DNA from: CAKRJP01 sp963634745
GTDB lineage: Bacteria > Bacillota > Clostridia > Lachnospirales > Lachnospiraceae
NCBI GenBank assembly: GCA_963634745.1
Contig: CAVHCX010000018.1
Span: forward strand, 1-63,029
DNA: 63,029 nt
Direction of reading: 5' to 3'
Shown here: positions 25,302 to 34,330 of the stretch, piece after piece
How positions within the stretch are numbered: the first letter of the stretch is position 1
Layout of the letters: every line of letters starts with the position of its first letter
Position numbers and translations under genes: made by a program
The notes under the pieces: generated by a model
Told to the model about the DNA's origin: nothing
Database searches by the model: none
What the model saw: only the letters and a program-made list of their open reading frames with translations

Positions 25302-26201
25302 ATGTTAAAAAAGAAGAAATTACGGGCGGGAGAATTGGGAAGATATTTCTATCTATTTATTTTGCCGGCCCTGCTGATCTATCTTGTTTTCTGTATCACT
25401 CCGTTTTTGTATACGATCTATTTCAGTTTCACGGATTATACAGATATGAATCCTATTCACTTACATTTTGTGGGATTGAAAAATTATCTTAAGGTATTTC
25501 AAACCCCGTTAATGTTAACGGCTATTAAAAATTCGGTTATCTATGCCATTTTATTAACCGGATTTCAGGTGCTTTTGGGACTCCCATTAGCCGTAGTTCT
25601 TAATAAACAATTAAAAACCAGAAATATTTTAAGAGCTATCTTTTTCTTCCCGGCCGTATTCAGTTCATTAATTATCGGATATTTGTGGAATTTTATTATG
25701 TCCTCTTCTGATTTTGGATTAATCAATAATCTTATGCATCATTTGGGATTTGAGACCTTTAACTTTTTTACAAGTAAGGCAGCTCTTTATTCGGTAATTA
25801 TAACCCAGGTATGGCAGTGGACCGGCTGGGCAATGGTTATCTTCCTGGCAAATTTGCAGAGTATTTCGCAGGATCTTTATGAGGCAGCCCAGATTGATGG
25901 TGCAAATGGAGTGAAAAAGTTCTTTTATGTGACTTTGCCATTAATGTGTCCTTCGGTAAAGATTGTCGTGGTTACAGGACTCATTGGTGGTATGAAGGTA
26001 TTTGATATCATCTATTCTATGACATCCGGCGGACCGGGAGATGCAACCCAGACTGTTATGACAGTAATGATGAAGAAGGGTATTTCGGAAGGCTTCTACA
26101 GTACAGGCGCTGCCTTTGGTGTATGTTTCTTTATTATCGTACTCCTGATCAGTACAGTAGTAACTAAATTAATGGGAAAATGGAGTGAGGCAATAGAATG
26201 A
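25302..26201 (+). CDS. sugar ABC transporter permease (MalF/UgpA type)
   Basis: This 299-residue inner-membrane protein has six predicted helices, starting YFYLFILPALLIYLVFCITP. Its cytoplasmic coupling loop, EAAQIDGANGVKKFFYVTLP, is the EAA motif that docks the ATPase subunit. It forms a heterodimer with the next permease. No ATP-binding subunit is encoded in the locus, so a shared MsmX/UgpC-type ATPase is presumably supplied in trans, as is usual in Firmicutes. AGAGGAG precedes the ATG. It overlaps the next gene by 4 nt. Confidence 0.93.
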   Translation: MLKKKKLRAGELGRYFYLFILPALLIYLVFCITPFLYTIYFSFTDYTDMNPIHLHFVGLKNYLKVFQTPLMLTAIKNSVIYAILLTGFQVLLGLPLAVVLNKQLKTRNILRAIFFFPAVFSSLIIGYLWNFIMSSSDFGLINNLMHHLGFETFNFFTSKAALYSVIITQVWQWTGWAMVIFLANLQSISQDLYEAAQIDGANGVKKFFYVTLPLMCPSVKIVVVTGLIGGMKVFDIIYSMTSGGPGDATQTVMTVMMKKGISEGFYSTGAAFGVCFFIIVLLISTVVTKLMGKWSEAIE

Positions 26202-27028
26202 AAAAACAAAAAAGAGATCTTGTTATTACCGAGATATTTATGATATTAATAGCGCTTCTTTGGTTTGTGCCGATTTATTACCTGATTGTCACAACCCTTA
26301 AAAGTTCTCAGGAAGCAACTGCTAATCCTTTGGGGCTTCCGCATACGGTACGTATAGACAATTATATTAATGCCTGGGTCAATATGGAATTTCCAAGAGC
26401 CTTTGGAAATACCTTGTTTATTACGGTGACAGCAGTGCTTTTAATCGTTATTTTTGGATCTATGGCAGGCTATGCTTTGGCAAGAACGAAGTCAAAAATG
26501 GGAACCAGAATTTTCCTTTTATTTTTAGCAGGACTTATAGTTCCGTTTCAGATGAACATTGTCAGCTTATATAAGATCGTAAAAGGATTCGGATTAATGA
26601 ATACCCTGTGGTCTGTTATTTTAGTTGACGTGGCAATTAATACGCCGCAAGCAATCTTCTTGTTCAAGGAATTTATTGAATCAACAATTCCAAAAGAATT
26701 GGAAGAAGCAGCGGCAATTGATGGATGTTCTGTATTCCGAAGATTCTTTACAGTTGTTCTGCCACTTTTGAAACCGGTAATTTCTACGGTGGTAATTATT
26801 GTAACTTTAAATGTATGGAATGAATTTATGACCCCGCTTCTGTTTTTGCAAAGTAGGGAGAATGATGTTATTTTGCAGGAAGTAACTAGAAATATCGGAC
26901 AGTTCTCAACAGACTGGACGGCCCTATTCCCGATGTTAATGCTTGGAGTAGCACCGCTTATGATTTTCTATGTATTTATGCAAAAGTATATTATAGCAGG
27001 AGTGGCAGCAGGAGCAGTGAAAGGTTAG
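26198..27028 (+). CDS. sugar ABC transporter permease (MalG type)
   Basis: This 276-residue protein has six predicted helices (first: ITEIFMILIALLWFVPIYYL). The coupling loop EEAAAIDGCSVFRRFFTVVL carries the EAA motif, and a C-terminal YIIAGVAAGAVKG is typical of the family. It partners the preceding permease, with which it overlaps by ATGA. It completes the membrane part of the importer. The following PIG-L gene begins 11 bp after its stop. Confidence 0.93.
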   Translation: MKKQKRDLVITEIFMILIALLWFVPIYYLIVTTLKSSQEATANPLGLPHTVRIDNYINAWVNMEFPRAFGNTLFITVTAVLLIVIFGSMAGYALARTKSKMGTRIFLLFLAGLIVPFQMNIVSLYKIVKGFGLMNTLWSVILVDVAINTPQAIFLFKEFIESTIPKELEEAAAIDGCSVFRRFFTVVLPLLKPVISTVVIIVTLNVWNEFMTPLLFLQSRENDVILQEVTRNIGQFSTDWTALFPMLMLGVAPLMIFYVFMQKYIIAGVAAGAVKG

Positions 27029-27039
27029 AAGGAATGAAA

Positions 27040-27891
27040 ATGAAAATAGATAATTCCTGGGAAAGTGTCATGATTATCGTTCCACACCAGGATGACGAAA
27101 TTCTTATGTCTGCCGGCATTATCAGGGAATGTGTAAAAGCCGACATTCCCTGTACAGTGGTGATGGCGACAAACGGAGATTACGAATGTGAAGATTTTTC
27201 TAAAGGATATGCAAGACTTAGGGAGAGCATAGAAGGGCTTGGAGTACTAGGACTTTCTGTAGAGGATTATGTAATCATGGGTTATGCAGATACAGGAATG
27301 CCGGAGGAAGAGAGCTTTCTTACCCATTTATACCGGGAGAAGGATTTAAGAAAGGTTTATCCTTCTTCTTGCACAGAAACTACCTACGGGCTTCCGGAAA
27401 AGAAGGAGCATTGCTTTGAAAAAAACGAAATTCATCGATTGTACAATCGAGAGAGTTTTCTCACAGACTTAAAAGAGATCCTTCTAGAAAAGCGACCGGA
27501 GAAAATCTTTACCACATCAGAGTTTGATACACATGGAGATCATTCGGGACTTTATCAGTTTGTCCTTGAGGCCTTAAATTTGTTAGAAGAAGAGGAAAAT
27601 TATAGGCCGGAACTTTACTGTGGCTTGATTCATTCTTGTGCCGGAGACGATGTATGGCCAAAGAGAAGTGAAAAGGCCCTTACATGTCCGGAGGACCTGG
27701 AGGAGAAGACATCATATCTATGGCAGGAGAGATATGTTCTTGAGATGCCGGAGGAAATGTGCCAGGAACAAGGAGAAAGGAACTTGAAACTACAGGCGTT
27801 GAAAAAACATATTACTGCATTAGAACCTGATGCATATGAATTTTTAATGGCCTTTATCAAGAATGAGGAAATATTCTGGAAGCTACGATAG
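27040..27891 (+). CDS. PIG-L (LmbE)-family zinc deacetylase
   Basis: This 283-residue protein shows the PIG-L metal motif at the N-terminus (VPHQDDE, residues 14-20, with His16 and Asp19 as probable zinc ligands) and the second motif FDTHGDHSG with the third ligand. Family members remove acetyl groups from N-acetylglucosaminyl compounds, including the diacetylchitobiose deacetylase of archaea. No signal peptide is seen, so it is cytoplasmic. The ATG at 27040 is favoured because GAAGGA lies 6 nt upstream, whereas the ATG at 27034 abuts it. Sitting between the permeases and a GH65 phosphorylase, it may deacetylate an imported amino-sugar oligosaccharide. Confidence 0.82.
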   Translation: MKIDNSWESVMIIVPHQDDEILMSAGIIRECVKADIPCTVVMATNGDYECEDFSKGYARLRESIEGLGVLGLSVEDYVIMGYADTGMPEEESFLTHLYREKDLRKVYPSSCTETTYGLPEKKEHCFEKNEIHRLYNRESFLTDLKEILLEKRPEKIFTTSEFDTHGDHSGLYQFVLEALNLLEEEENYRPELYCGLIHSCAGDDVWPKRSEKALTCPEDLEEKTSYLWQERYVLEMPEEMCQEQGERNLKLQALKKHITALEPDAYEFLMAFIKNEEIFWKLR

Positions 27892-27919
27892 ATTTTGGCT
27901 TTCGGTGGAGGAAATATCA

Positions 27920-30277
27920 ATGGATTTAACAAAGCAGCCGATTTATCCCATTCAGGTATGGGATGTTACGGAAGAAGAATTTAAGATAGAAAATAACTAT
28001 CGCAATGAGACAACTTTCGCCCTATCCAATGGATACATAGGAACCAGGGGAACCATGGAAGAGGCCTATGATTTTAATATCGATGAGGGTTTGGAAGGCA
28101 ACTTCATCAATGGATTTTATGAGAGGGAGCACATCCGCTATGGTGAGGCCAATTTTGGATCACCAGAGCTTAGCCAGTCTCTTTTAAATCTTCCCAATTT
28201 GAAGGAAACCCATGTGATTTTAGATGGGGAAGAATTCTCTATGACAGAAGGCAAGATCGAGGAGTACAAAAGGGTCTTACATATGAAGGAAGCGGTTCTG
28301 GAAAGAACGCTCTTGTGGACTTCGCCTGCAGGTAAACAGACGAAAATTAGCATTAAGAGACTGGTCTCTTTTGCAAGAAAAAATATTATGACCATCCATT
28401 ACGAGCTAGTGCCGGTGAATTATTCCGGAGATATTTGTTTTGTTTCAAGGCTTGAGGCAAATGTGGAAAATCATACCAGAAAGACCAACCCCATTGTGGA
28501 TTATGGTCCTTTTGGAAGGAAACTGGATCCGGAAAAAATAGAAGCAAAGGGAACCTATATTTATTATGAAGGCAGCACGCAGTTAAGTCATTTGACAGTG
28601 GCATGTGGTAGCGATCATAGAATTTATATAGACGGAGTTCCTTGTTCGGAAAGTAAGAATCAGGCAGAAGAAGGTCAGTTAGATGCCAAGCTTTCGTTCA
28701 AAATTTCGGCAAAGGAAGGACAGACGGTTGCTTTAGAAAAAATGATCTGTTATACAAGCAGCCTGGATATGCCAAAAGAAGAGCTGGAGCAGTTTGCAAA
28801 GCAAGAGTTAAAGGAAGCCTTGGACCTGGGATATGCTAATTTTGAAACAGCCCAAAAAGAGTATATGGGTAATTTTTGGAAGAATGCTCATGTAGAGATT
28901 AAGGGAAATGATGAACTTCAGCAGGGCCTACATTTTAATCTCTTTCATATTATCCAGTCTGCAGGACGAGATGGAAAGACCGGAATGGGGGCAAAAGGTC
29001 TGTCGGGAGAGGGATACGAAGGACATTATTTCTGGGATACAGAGATGTATATGTTTCCGGTTTTTGTATATACAGAACCTGATGTAGCAAAAAAGTTATT
29101 GGATTATCGTTACCAGACCTTAGATCAAGCCAGGGATAGAGCGAGAATTTTGGGCCACATGAAGGGAGCTCTTTATCCATGGAGAACGATTAATGGGGAG
29201 GAAGCATCCACCTACTATCCGCTGGGAACGGCACAGTATCATATAAATGCGGACATTTCCTATGCCCTGTCTTTGTATGTGCAGGCTACTAATGATATGG
29301 ATTACCTGATAGAAAAAGGTGCGGAAATTCTGATCGAAACTGCTAGAGTATGGGCAGATGTCGGAAGTTTTGCAGAGTGCAAGGGTGGCAAGTACTGTAT
29401 TTGTTCTGTCACTGGTCCGGATGAGTATAACGTTTTGGTTGATAACAATTTTTATACAAACCTGATGGCCAGGGAAAATCTTCGGGATGCAGTGAAGGCA
29501 GTGGTATATGTAAAAGAACATGCCCCGGAAAAGTACCGGGCGCTAGTGGAAGAATTAGAGTTTGAAGAAGAGGAAGTAGATCTTTGGGAAAAAATTATTG
29601 AGAATATGTACTTTCCTTATGATGAGAGCAGGCAGGTATATCCGATGGATGATGGATTCATGATGAGAAAACCATGGGATGAATCAAAAATTCCACCGGA
29701 GAAGAGAGCTTGGCTTTATGAGAACTACCACCCTCTCTTTATTATGAGACATCGTATGTCCAAGCAGGCAGATGCCATTCTGGGTATGTATCTTCACAGC
29801 AATTATTTTACAGAGGAAGAGATTCGAAGAAACTATGATTTCTATCAGGAAGTAACCTTGCATCATTCTTCTCTTTCTACTTGTATTTTTGGTATTGTGG
29901 CGTGTGATATCGGTTATTTGGATGAAGCTTATACCTATTTTTCTCAGTCGGCAAGAATGGATCTTGACGATTATCATAACAATTTTTATGCAGGTATCCA
30001 TGCGGCTAATATGGCAGGGACCTGGCAGGCCATTGTTAATGGATTTGCAGGCATGCGATGTCAGCGCGGAGAATTAAAATTTAAGCCGAGAATTCCAAAG
30101 GAATGGGAAGAATATAGCTTCCGCATAAAATATCAGGATGCTCTGCTGGAGGTTAAGGTATCAAAACAAGGCGCTGAATTTGCCTTAATAGAGGGGGATG
30201 AGATTCCATTTATTATTTCCGGAGAAAAAATCCATCTGACGGCCGAGAATAAAACTTATACGTGTGCATTGGCATAA
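27920..30277 (+). CDS. GH65-family glycoside phosphorylase
   Basis: This 785-residue protein has the GH65 layout: an N-terminal beta-sandwich, a linker and an (alpha/alpha)6 catalytic domain. GHYFWDTEMYMFPVFVYTEP is the substrate-pocket block, and VTGPDEYNVLVDNNFYTN holds the catalytic acid (Glu502). Family members split alpha-glucosides such as kojibiose, nigerose, trehalose or maltose with phosphate, giving beta-glucose 1-phosphate. The exact linkage cannot be read here. The ATG at 27920 is preceded by GGTGGAGG, while a frame from 27863 would run through the end of the PIG-L gene. No signal peptide is present. No classical beta-phosphoglucomutase is adjacent, but a HAD protein follows. Confidence 0.9.
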   Translation: MDLTKQPIYPIQVWDVTEEEFKIENNYRNETTFALSNGYIGTRGTMEEAYDFNIDEGLEGNFINGFYEREHIRYGEANFGSPELSQSLLNLPNLKETHVILDGEEFSMTEGKIEEYKRVLHMKEAVLERTLLWTSPAGKQTKISIKRLVSFARKNIMTIHYELVPVNYSGDICFVSRLEANVENHTRKTNPIVDYGPFGRKLDPEKIEAKGTYIYYEGSTQLSHLTVACGSDHRIYIDGVPCSESKNQAEEGQLDAKLSFKISAKEGQTVALEKMICYTSSLDMPKEELEQFAKQELKEALDLGYANFETAQKEYMGNFWKNAHVEIKGNDELQQGLHFNLFHIIQSAGRDGKTGMGAKGLSGEGYEGHYFWDTEMYMFPVFVYTEPDVAKKLLDYRYQTLDQARDRARILGHMKGALYPWRTINGEEASTYYPLGTAQYHINADISYALSLYVQATNDMDYLIEKGAEILIETARVWADVGSFAECKGGKYCICSVTGPDEYNVLVDNNFYTNLMARENLRDAVKAVVYVKEHAPEKYRALVEELEFEEEEVDLWEKIIENMYFPYDESRQVYPMDDGFMMRKPWDESKIPPEKRAWLYENYHPLFIMRHRMSKQADAILGMYLHSNYFTEEEIRRNYDFYQEVTLHHSSLSTCIFGIVACDIGYLDEAYTYFSQSARMDLDDYHNNFYAGIHAANMAGTWQAIVNGFAGMRCQRGELKFKPRIPKEWEEYSFRIKYQDALLEVKVSKQGAEFALIEGDEIPFIISGEKIHLTAENKTYTCALA

Positions 30278-30301
30278 AAAGTCCTATGAGGTGAAGAAGA
30301 T

Positions 30302-31168
30302 ATGGAAAAGAAATACAAAGCAATATTTTTTGACTGGGATGGAACAGCGGTTTTATCCAGAAAAGCACCGGTAGATGATGCGGTGACAGCAATGAAACCC
30401 TTACTGCAAAAGGGAATCAAGCTTGCAATTATCAGCGGAACTACAATAGAAAATATAGCCGGTGGGAAAATTGAAAGCTATTTTACGGAAAAGGAGCTTG
30501 AAAATTTATATTTAGGCCTGGGAAGAGGGGCCTATAATTACGCATTTGAGAATGGGAAGCCCTATATTTTTGAAAATGCAATACCTGAGAAAAAAGACCT
30601 TTTAAAAATTCACAGCATTTGCTTTGAGATCCATCAAAAGCTGAAGGAAGACTTTGATCTAGATACGGATATTGTATTTAGCAGACCCAATTACTGTAAA
30701 ATTGATCTTATGGTAGATAACAACCGAGGGGACAACCTTTTTATGCAGGCGGATGAAGTGGAGCAACTGAAGTCCTGTCTGAAGGAACATGGAATTTCAG
30801 GGGGATTGCAGGGACTGATTGACTTGGCAGAGAAGGTAGGAAGAGAACATGGAATAGAAGTAAAGCCTACCTGTGATGCAAAATACCTGGAAGTAGGAAT
30901 TACAAGTAAGAGCGATAATGCCAATTGCATTTTTGCGAAGGCTTGTGCCGGGCATGCTATTATGCCGGAGGAGTGTAGCTTTTGGGGAGATGAGTATGTA
31001 GGTATTGAAAGCGGTGTCTACGGAAGTGACAGTTTTATGTTGACCGAGGTGACGAAGGAGGGAGATTTCTTCGACGTGTCAGAAGTAGAGGGAAAAAGAC
31101 CGGAAGGAGTAACTCAATTAGGTGGAGGAGTGGATCGATTCCTTGGATTCTTGAAAGAACAGGCATAG
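30302..31168 (+). CDS. HAD-superfamily sugar-phosphate hydrolase or mutase
   Basis: This 288-residue protein has HAD motif I FFDWDGTAVLS (nucleophile Asp in DWD), motif II AIISGTT, a lysine-bearing cap region, and a late acidic motif FWGDEY. The size and capped layout resemble Cof-type phosphatases or the eukaryotic phosphomannomutase group more than the small beta-phosphoglucomutases usually found with GH65. It lies 24 bp after the phosphorylase gene. It might dephosphorylate or isomerise the sugar phosphate that enzyme makes. The reaction is inferred from position only. Confidence 0.75.
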   Translation: MEKKYKAIFFDWDGTAVLSRKAPVDDAVTAMKPLLQKGIKLAIISGTTIENIAGGKIESYFTEKELENLYLGLGRGAYNYAFENGKPYIFENAIPEKKDLLKIHSICFEIHQKLKEDFDLDTDIVFSRPNYCKIDLMVDNNRGDNLFMQADEVEQLKSCLKEHGISGGLQGLIDLAEKVGREHGIEVKPTCDAKYLEVGITSKSDNANCIFAKACAGHAIMPEECSFWGDEYVGIESGVYGSDSFMLTEVTKEGDFFDVSEVEGKRPEGVTQLGGGVDRFLGFLKEQA

Positions 31169-31180
31169 GAGGGATGACGA

Positions 31181-32458
31181 TTGAAAAAAATAGGCAAACT
31201 AATTGTAGTTTTGGCTATCTGCATATTGGGAGTTATGATGACAAAGAAGGTAGAGGCTGGGGATATGCCGGCAAATCCGGTAGATAAACCGGGATATACA
31301 TTGGACTATGCGGATGAATTTAATGGAGATTCCTTGGATAAGACCAAGTGGACGGATTACTACCTGCCGCATTGGACCAGTAACCCGGAAAATGCAAAGG
31401 GAAATTATCGATTTGAAAATGGATGTCTGGTGGAATATATTACCGAGGATCAAACAGCCTGGAGCCCGGAACATGATGGAACAGTAAAATCATCAGCGAT
31501 TATGTCTTTTGATAAAAGTTGGATTCATAATTTTAGTGGAACTACAGACAATCAAGATCGAGATACCTGGTATGGCTATAAAACCAAATATGGATATTTT
31601 GAAATCCGAGCAAAGCTGGCAGATTGTGGCGGCGGTGGCCACCAGGCATGGTGGATGGTTGGAATGCAGCAGGATACCGATGATTGGTTTCATTCAAAAG
31701 AAACGGCTGAAATTGATATTTTAGAGACTTTCTTTAGTACGCCCACTGCATGGAGGACCGCTGCTTATGGATGGAATGACAGTAATTTCCTTACAAGCTG
31801 GTGGATTGATGATAGTGCAGTCCCTAGTGGAAATCCTACGGAAGAATTTCATATTTATGCTATGGACTGGACACCCAGCAGTTTAAAGTTTTATTACGAT
31901 AATCAGTTGGTAAAGGTCATCTATGGATCCCCGGATTATGAGATGGGAACAATTTTGAACATTTACACAGATGCGGGATCAGGAAGCCATAATGATGTAT
32001 GGCCCAAGGAATGGTATGTGGATTACTTCCGAGTTTGGAAGTCTGATGATGGTTATGATAATACTTCGGACAAATATCTTCTTAAAAATCATCAAACAGG
32101 ACAGTATGCATATATTGATCCGGAACAAAGTGCGGTCCAATATGGAGAACTACCTTCTAATATTGACTATGCAACCTGGGAATTAGAGCAGGTAGATGGT
32201 TATGTGAGATTAAAAAACCTAGCAACCGGTGAGAGAATGCATATAGAGAATCTTACGGGAACTGTGGAGCATGGAAGTGTTCCGGATACCTGGTGGAGTG
32301 CGCAATGGTCTGTGACACAGGTTGGAAATTATATGAAATTTACCAACCGATGGAAGTCGGATCAGGCTATTCATACAGAGGACTACCAAAATGTCCTACA
32401 GTATGGCACATGTCCCGACACTTGGTGGACCAGCCAGTGGCAGTTAATTAATATGTAG
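31181..32458 (+). CDS. secreted GH16 endo-glycanase with C-terminal trefoil-like repeats
   Basis: This 425-residue protein has a signal peptide (KKIGKLIVVLAICILGVMM, cut near VEAG). Its GH16 domain (about 35-290) contains AEIDILETF: Glu177, Asp179 and Glu182 form the ExDxxE catalytic motif. GH16 enzymes cut internal beta-linkages in laminarin, lichenan, agar, keratan or mucin O-glycans. The C-terminal 130 residues hold repeated units ending PDTWWSAQW and PDTWWTSQW, resembling a carbohydrate-binding trefoil. The start is TTG at 31181, with AGGAGGG 7 nt upstream. A nearby ATG at 31174 is out of frame. It probably releases the fragments that the ABC importer takes up. Confidence 0.88.
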   Translation: MKKIGKLIVVLAICILGVMMTKKVEAGDMPANPVDKPGYTLDYADEFNGDSLDKTKWTDYYLPHWTSNPENAKGNYRFENGCLVEYITEDQTAWSPEHDGTVKSSAIMSFDKSWIHNFSGTTDNQDRDTWYGYKTKYGYFEIRAKLADCGGGGHQAWWMVGMQQDTDDWFHSKETAEIDILETFFSTPTAWRTAAYGWNDSNFLTSWWIDDSAVPSGNPTEEFHIYAMDWTPSSLKFYYDNQLVKVIYGSPDYEMGTILNIYTDAGSGSHNDVWPKEWYVDYFRVWKSDDGYDNTSDKYLLKNHQTGQYAYIDPEQSAVQYGELPSNIDYATWELEQVDGYVRLKNLATGERMHIENLTGTVEHGSVPDTWWSAQWSVTQVGNYMKFTNRWKSDQAIHTEDYQNVLQYGTCPDTWWTSQWQLINM

Positions 32459-32476
32459 AATAAGAGATGGACGAAA

Positions 32477-33205
32477 ATGAGAATATTTAAAGCAAAAGAT
32501 TATAAAGATATGAGCAGAAAGGCCGCAAATATTATATCTGCTCAGATTATTATGAAGCCGGATTGTGTGCTGGGGCTTGCAACAGGATCTACCCCCATTG
32601 GTATGTATGATCAACTGGTAGAGTGGTATAAGAAAGGGGATTTGGATTTTTCGGAGGTTCGATCTGTGAACTTAGATGAATATAAGGGCTTGTCAAAAGA
32701 AAATGATCAAAGCTACTATTATTTTATGCACAAGCATTTATTTGACAGGGTCAATATTCCTTTGGATCATACGAATCTTCCCAATGGTTTGGAGGCTGAT
32801 ACAAAAAAAGAATGCCAGCGATATGAAGAGTTGATTCATTCTTTGGGAGGCGTGGATCTTCAGCTTCTGGGAATGGGACACAATGGTCATATTGGATTTA
32901 ATGAACCGGGAGCGGCTTTTGAAAAGGAAACCCACTGTGTGAAATTAGCACAGAGAACCATTGAGGCCAATAAAAGATTCTTTGCCTCCGCAGAGGATGT
33001 GCCAAAGGAGGCCTACACGATGGGGATTAAGACCATTATGCAGGCAAAGAAAATTCTTGTGGTGGTTAGTGGAAAAGATAAGGCTTCTATGGTGAAGAAG
33101 GCTTTTTTCGGCCCGGTTACACCGGATGTTCCGGCATCTATTTTGCAGATGCATAATGATGTAAGTTTGGTGGCAGACGAAGAAGCTCTTTCGGAAATAG
33201 AATAA
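32477..33205 (+). CDS. nagB: glucosamine-6-phosphate deaminase
   Basis: This 242-residue protein has the NagB blocks LGLATGSTPIGMYDQL (phosphate binding), SVNLDEYKGL (catalytic Asp) and LGMGHNGHIGFNEPG. It converts glucosamine 6-phosphate to fructose 6-phosphate and ammonia, the entry of amino sugars into glycolysis. It closes the operon that starts at the binding-protein gene and is followed by a strong terminator. No NagA deacetylase is present. The PIG-L enzyme upstream could supply deacetylated sugar instead. This pairing is the main reason to suspect a GlcNAc-containing substrate for the whole locus. Confidence 0.95.
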   Translation: MRIFKAKDYKDMSRKAANIISAQIIMKPDCVLGLATGSTPIGMYDQLVEWYKKGDLDFSEVRSVNLDEYKGLSKENDQSYYYFMHKHLFDRVNIPLDHTNLPNGLEADTKKECQRYEELIHSLGGVDLQLLGMGHNGHIGFNEPGAAFEKETHCVKLAQRTIEANKRFFASAEDVPKEAYTMGIKTIMQAKKILVVVSGKDKASMVKKAFFGPVTPDVPASILQMHNDVSLVADEEALSEIE

Positions 33206-33217
33206 GACATAAGAAAG

Positions 33218-33254
33218 GATGCAGTAAAGGGGCAGGCCCTTGCTGCATCTTTTT
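33218..33254 (+). terminator. terminator of the glycan-use operon
   Basis: GATGCAG (33218-33224) pairs with CTGCATC (33243-33249), extended inside by AAGGG with CCCTT and a short GC loop, and five T follow. The 140 bp between this and the next gene carries no other recognised feature. Confidence 0.88.
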
Positions 33255-33395
33255 GATATAACTCTATCAGATCTCCCACCCCAGATTCATTCGCAGTCTT
33301 GCGTTCTTCCTCCATTTGGATTAGAATAACCTTATCTTAAATGTGGGGGAGTCTAGGCTTCTCCGACAGATTCTATGAATGAGAAGGAGACGATT

Positions 33396-34319
33396 ATGAA
33401 CAAACCAGTTTTGGTGATTATGGCGGCGGGTATGGGAAGCCGTTATGGGGGACTCAAGCAGATTGATCCTGTGGATGAGGATGGCCATATCATCATGGAT
33501 TTCTCGATGTACGATGCAAGGAGAGCGGGATTTGAGAAAGTGATCTTTATTATAAAGAAGGAGAATGAGGATAGCTTTAGAGAAGCCGTGGGAGATCGTA
33601 TTGCCCAGTATATGGAAGTTTCTTATGCTTTCCAGGAGCTTTCCAATCTTCCGGAGGCTTATCAGGTGCCGGAGGGCAGAAAGAAACCTTGGGGAACGGC
33701 TCACGCAGTCTATAGTTGTATTGACCAGGTGGAGGGCCCCTTCGCTGTTATTAATGCAGACGATTACTATGGCCCGGAGAGTTTTCAGCTGATCTATGAT
33801 TATCTGTCCACCCACCAGGATGACGAGAAGTATCGCTATACTATGGTGGGATATCTTCTTGGAAATACGGTGACAGACAATGGTCACGTTGCCAGAGGCG
33901 TCTGCAGTATGAATGACAAGCATGAGCTTGTAGATATTAAGGAGCGCACCCATATAGAGAAGCGGCCGGATGGCATTGCTTATACAGAGGATGAGGGCGA
34001 AAGCTGGACCTATCTTCCGGCAGATACCGTAGTTTCCATGAATATGTGGGGATTTACCAGAAGTATCTTGGATGAGATCCGAGACGGGTTTCCGGCCTTT
34101 CTTGACAAGGGCTTGAAGGAGAATCCGGAAAAGTGTGAATATTTCCTTCCGTCTGTAGTAAATGATCTCTTGGAAAGTGAGCAGGCCACGGTTAGGGTTC
34201 TTACTTCCAAGGATAAATGGTACGGAGTAACTTATAAAGAGGACAAGCCAGTGGTGGTAAGTGCCATCCAGAGCATGAAAGATCAAGGCAGATACCCACA
34301 GCATGTGTGGGAGAATTAG
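33396..34319 (+). CDS. sugar-phosphate nucleotidyltransferase
   Basis: This 307-residue protein begins VLVIMAAGMGSRYGGLKQID, a variant of the GxGxRx(n)K nucleotide-binding loop of nucleotidyltransferases, and has VINADDYYGPES with metal-binding acids. The family joins a sugar 1-phosphate to an NTP. The exact sugar is uncertain: it differs from typical GalU. Immediate linkage to galE (12 bp) suggests a UDP-hexose or related sugar for surface polysaccharide. The ATG at 33396 has GGAGA 5 nt upstream, while the in-frame ATG at 33375 lacks a good site. Confidence 0.85.
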   Translation: MNKPVLVIMAAGMGSRYGGLKQIDPVDEDGHIIMDFSMYDARRAGFEKVIFIIKKENEDSFREAVGDRIAQYMEVSYAFQELSNLPEAYQVPEGRKKPWGTAHAVYSCIDQVEGPFAVINADDYYGPESFQLIYDYLSTHQDDEKYRYTMVGYLLGNTVTDNGHVARGVCSMNDKHELVDIKERTHIEKRPDGIAYTEDEGESWTYLPADTVVSMNMWGFTRSILDEIRDGFPAFLDKGLKENPEKCEYFLPSVVNDLLESEQATVRVLTSKDKWYGVTYKEDKPVVVSAIQSMKDQGRYPQHVWEN

Positions 34320-34330
34320 GAGGCGTTATT

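Noticed and set aside
25302..27028. Absence of an ATPase gene as a sign of a broken importer
   Set aside because: Sugar importers of this type in Firmicutes commonly use a shared MsmX-like ATPase encoded elsewhere.
27085..27099. HQDDE instead of HPDDE in the PIG-L protein as a functional novelty
   Set aside because: The metal-binding residues are all kept, and proline-to-glutamine at this position occurs in other family members.
33321..34304. Long minus-strand open frame opposite the nucleotidyltransferase gene
   Set aside because: The plus-strand protein has clear family motifs and a ribosome site. The opposite frame shows no recognisable domain and reflects codon bias.
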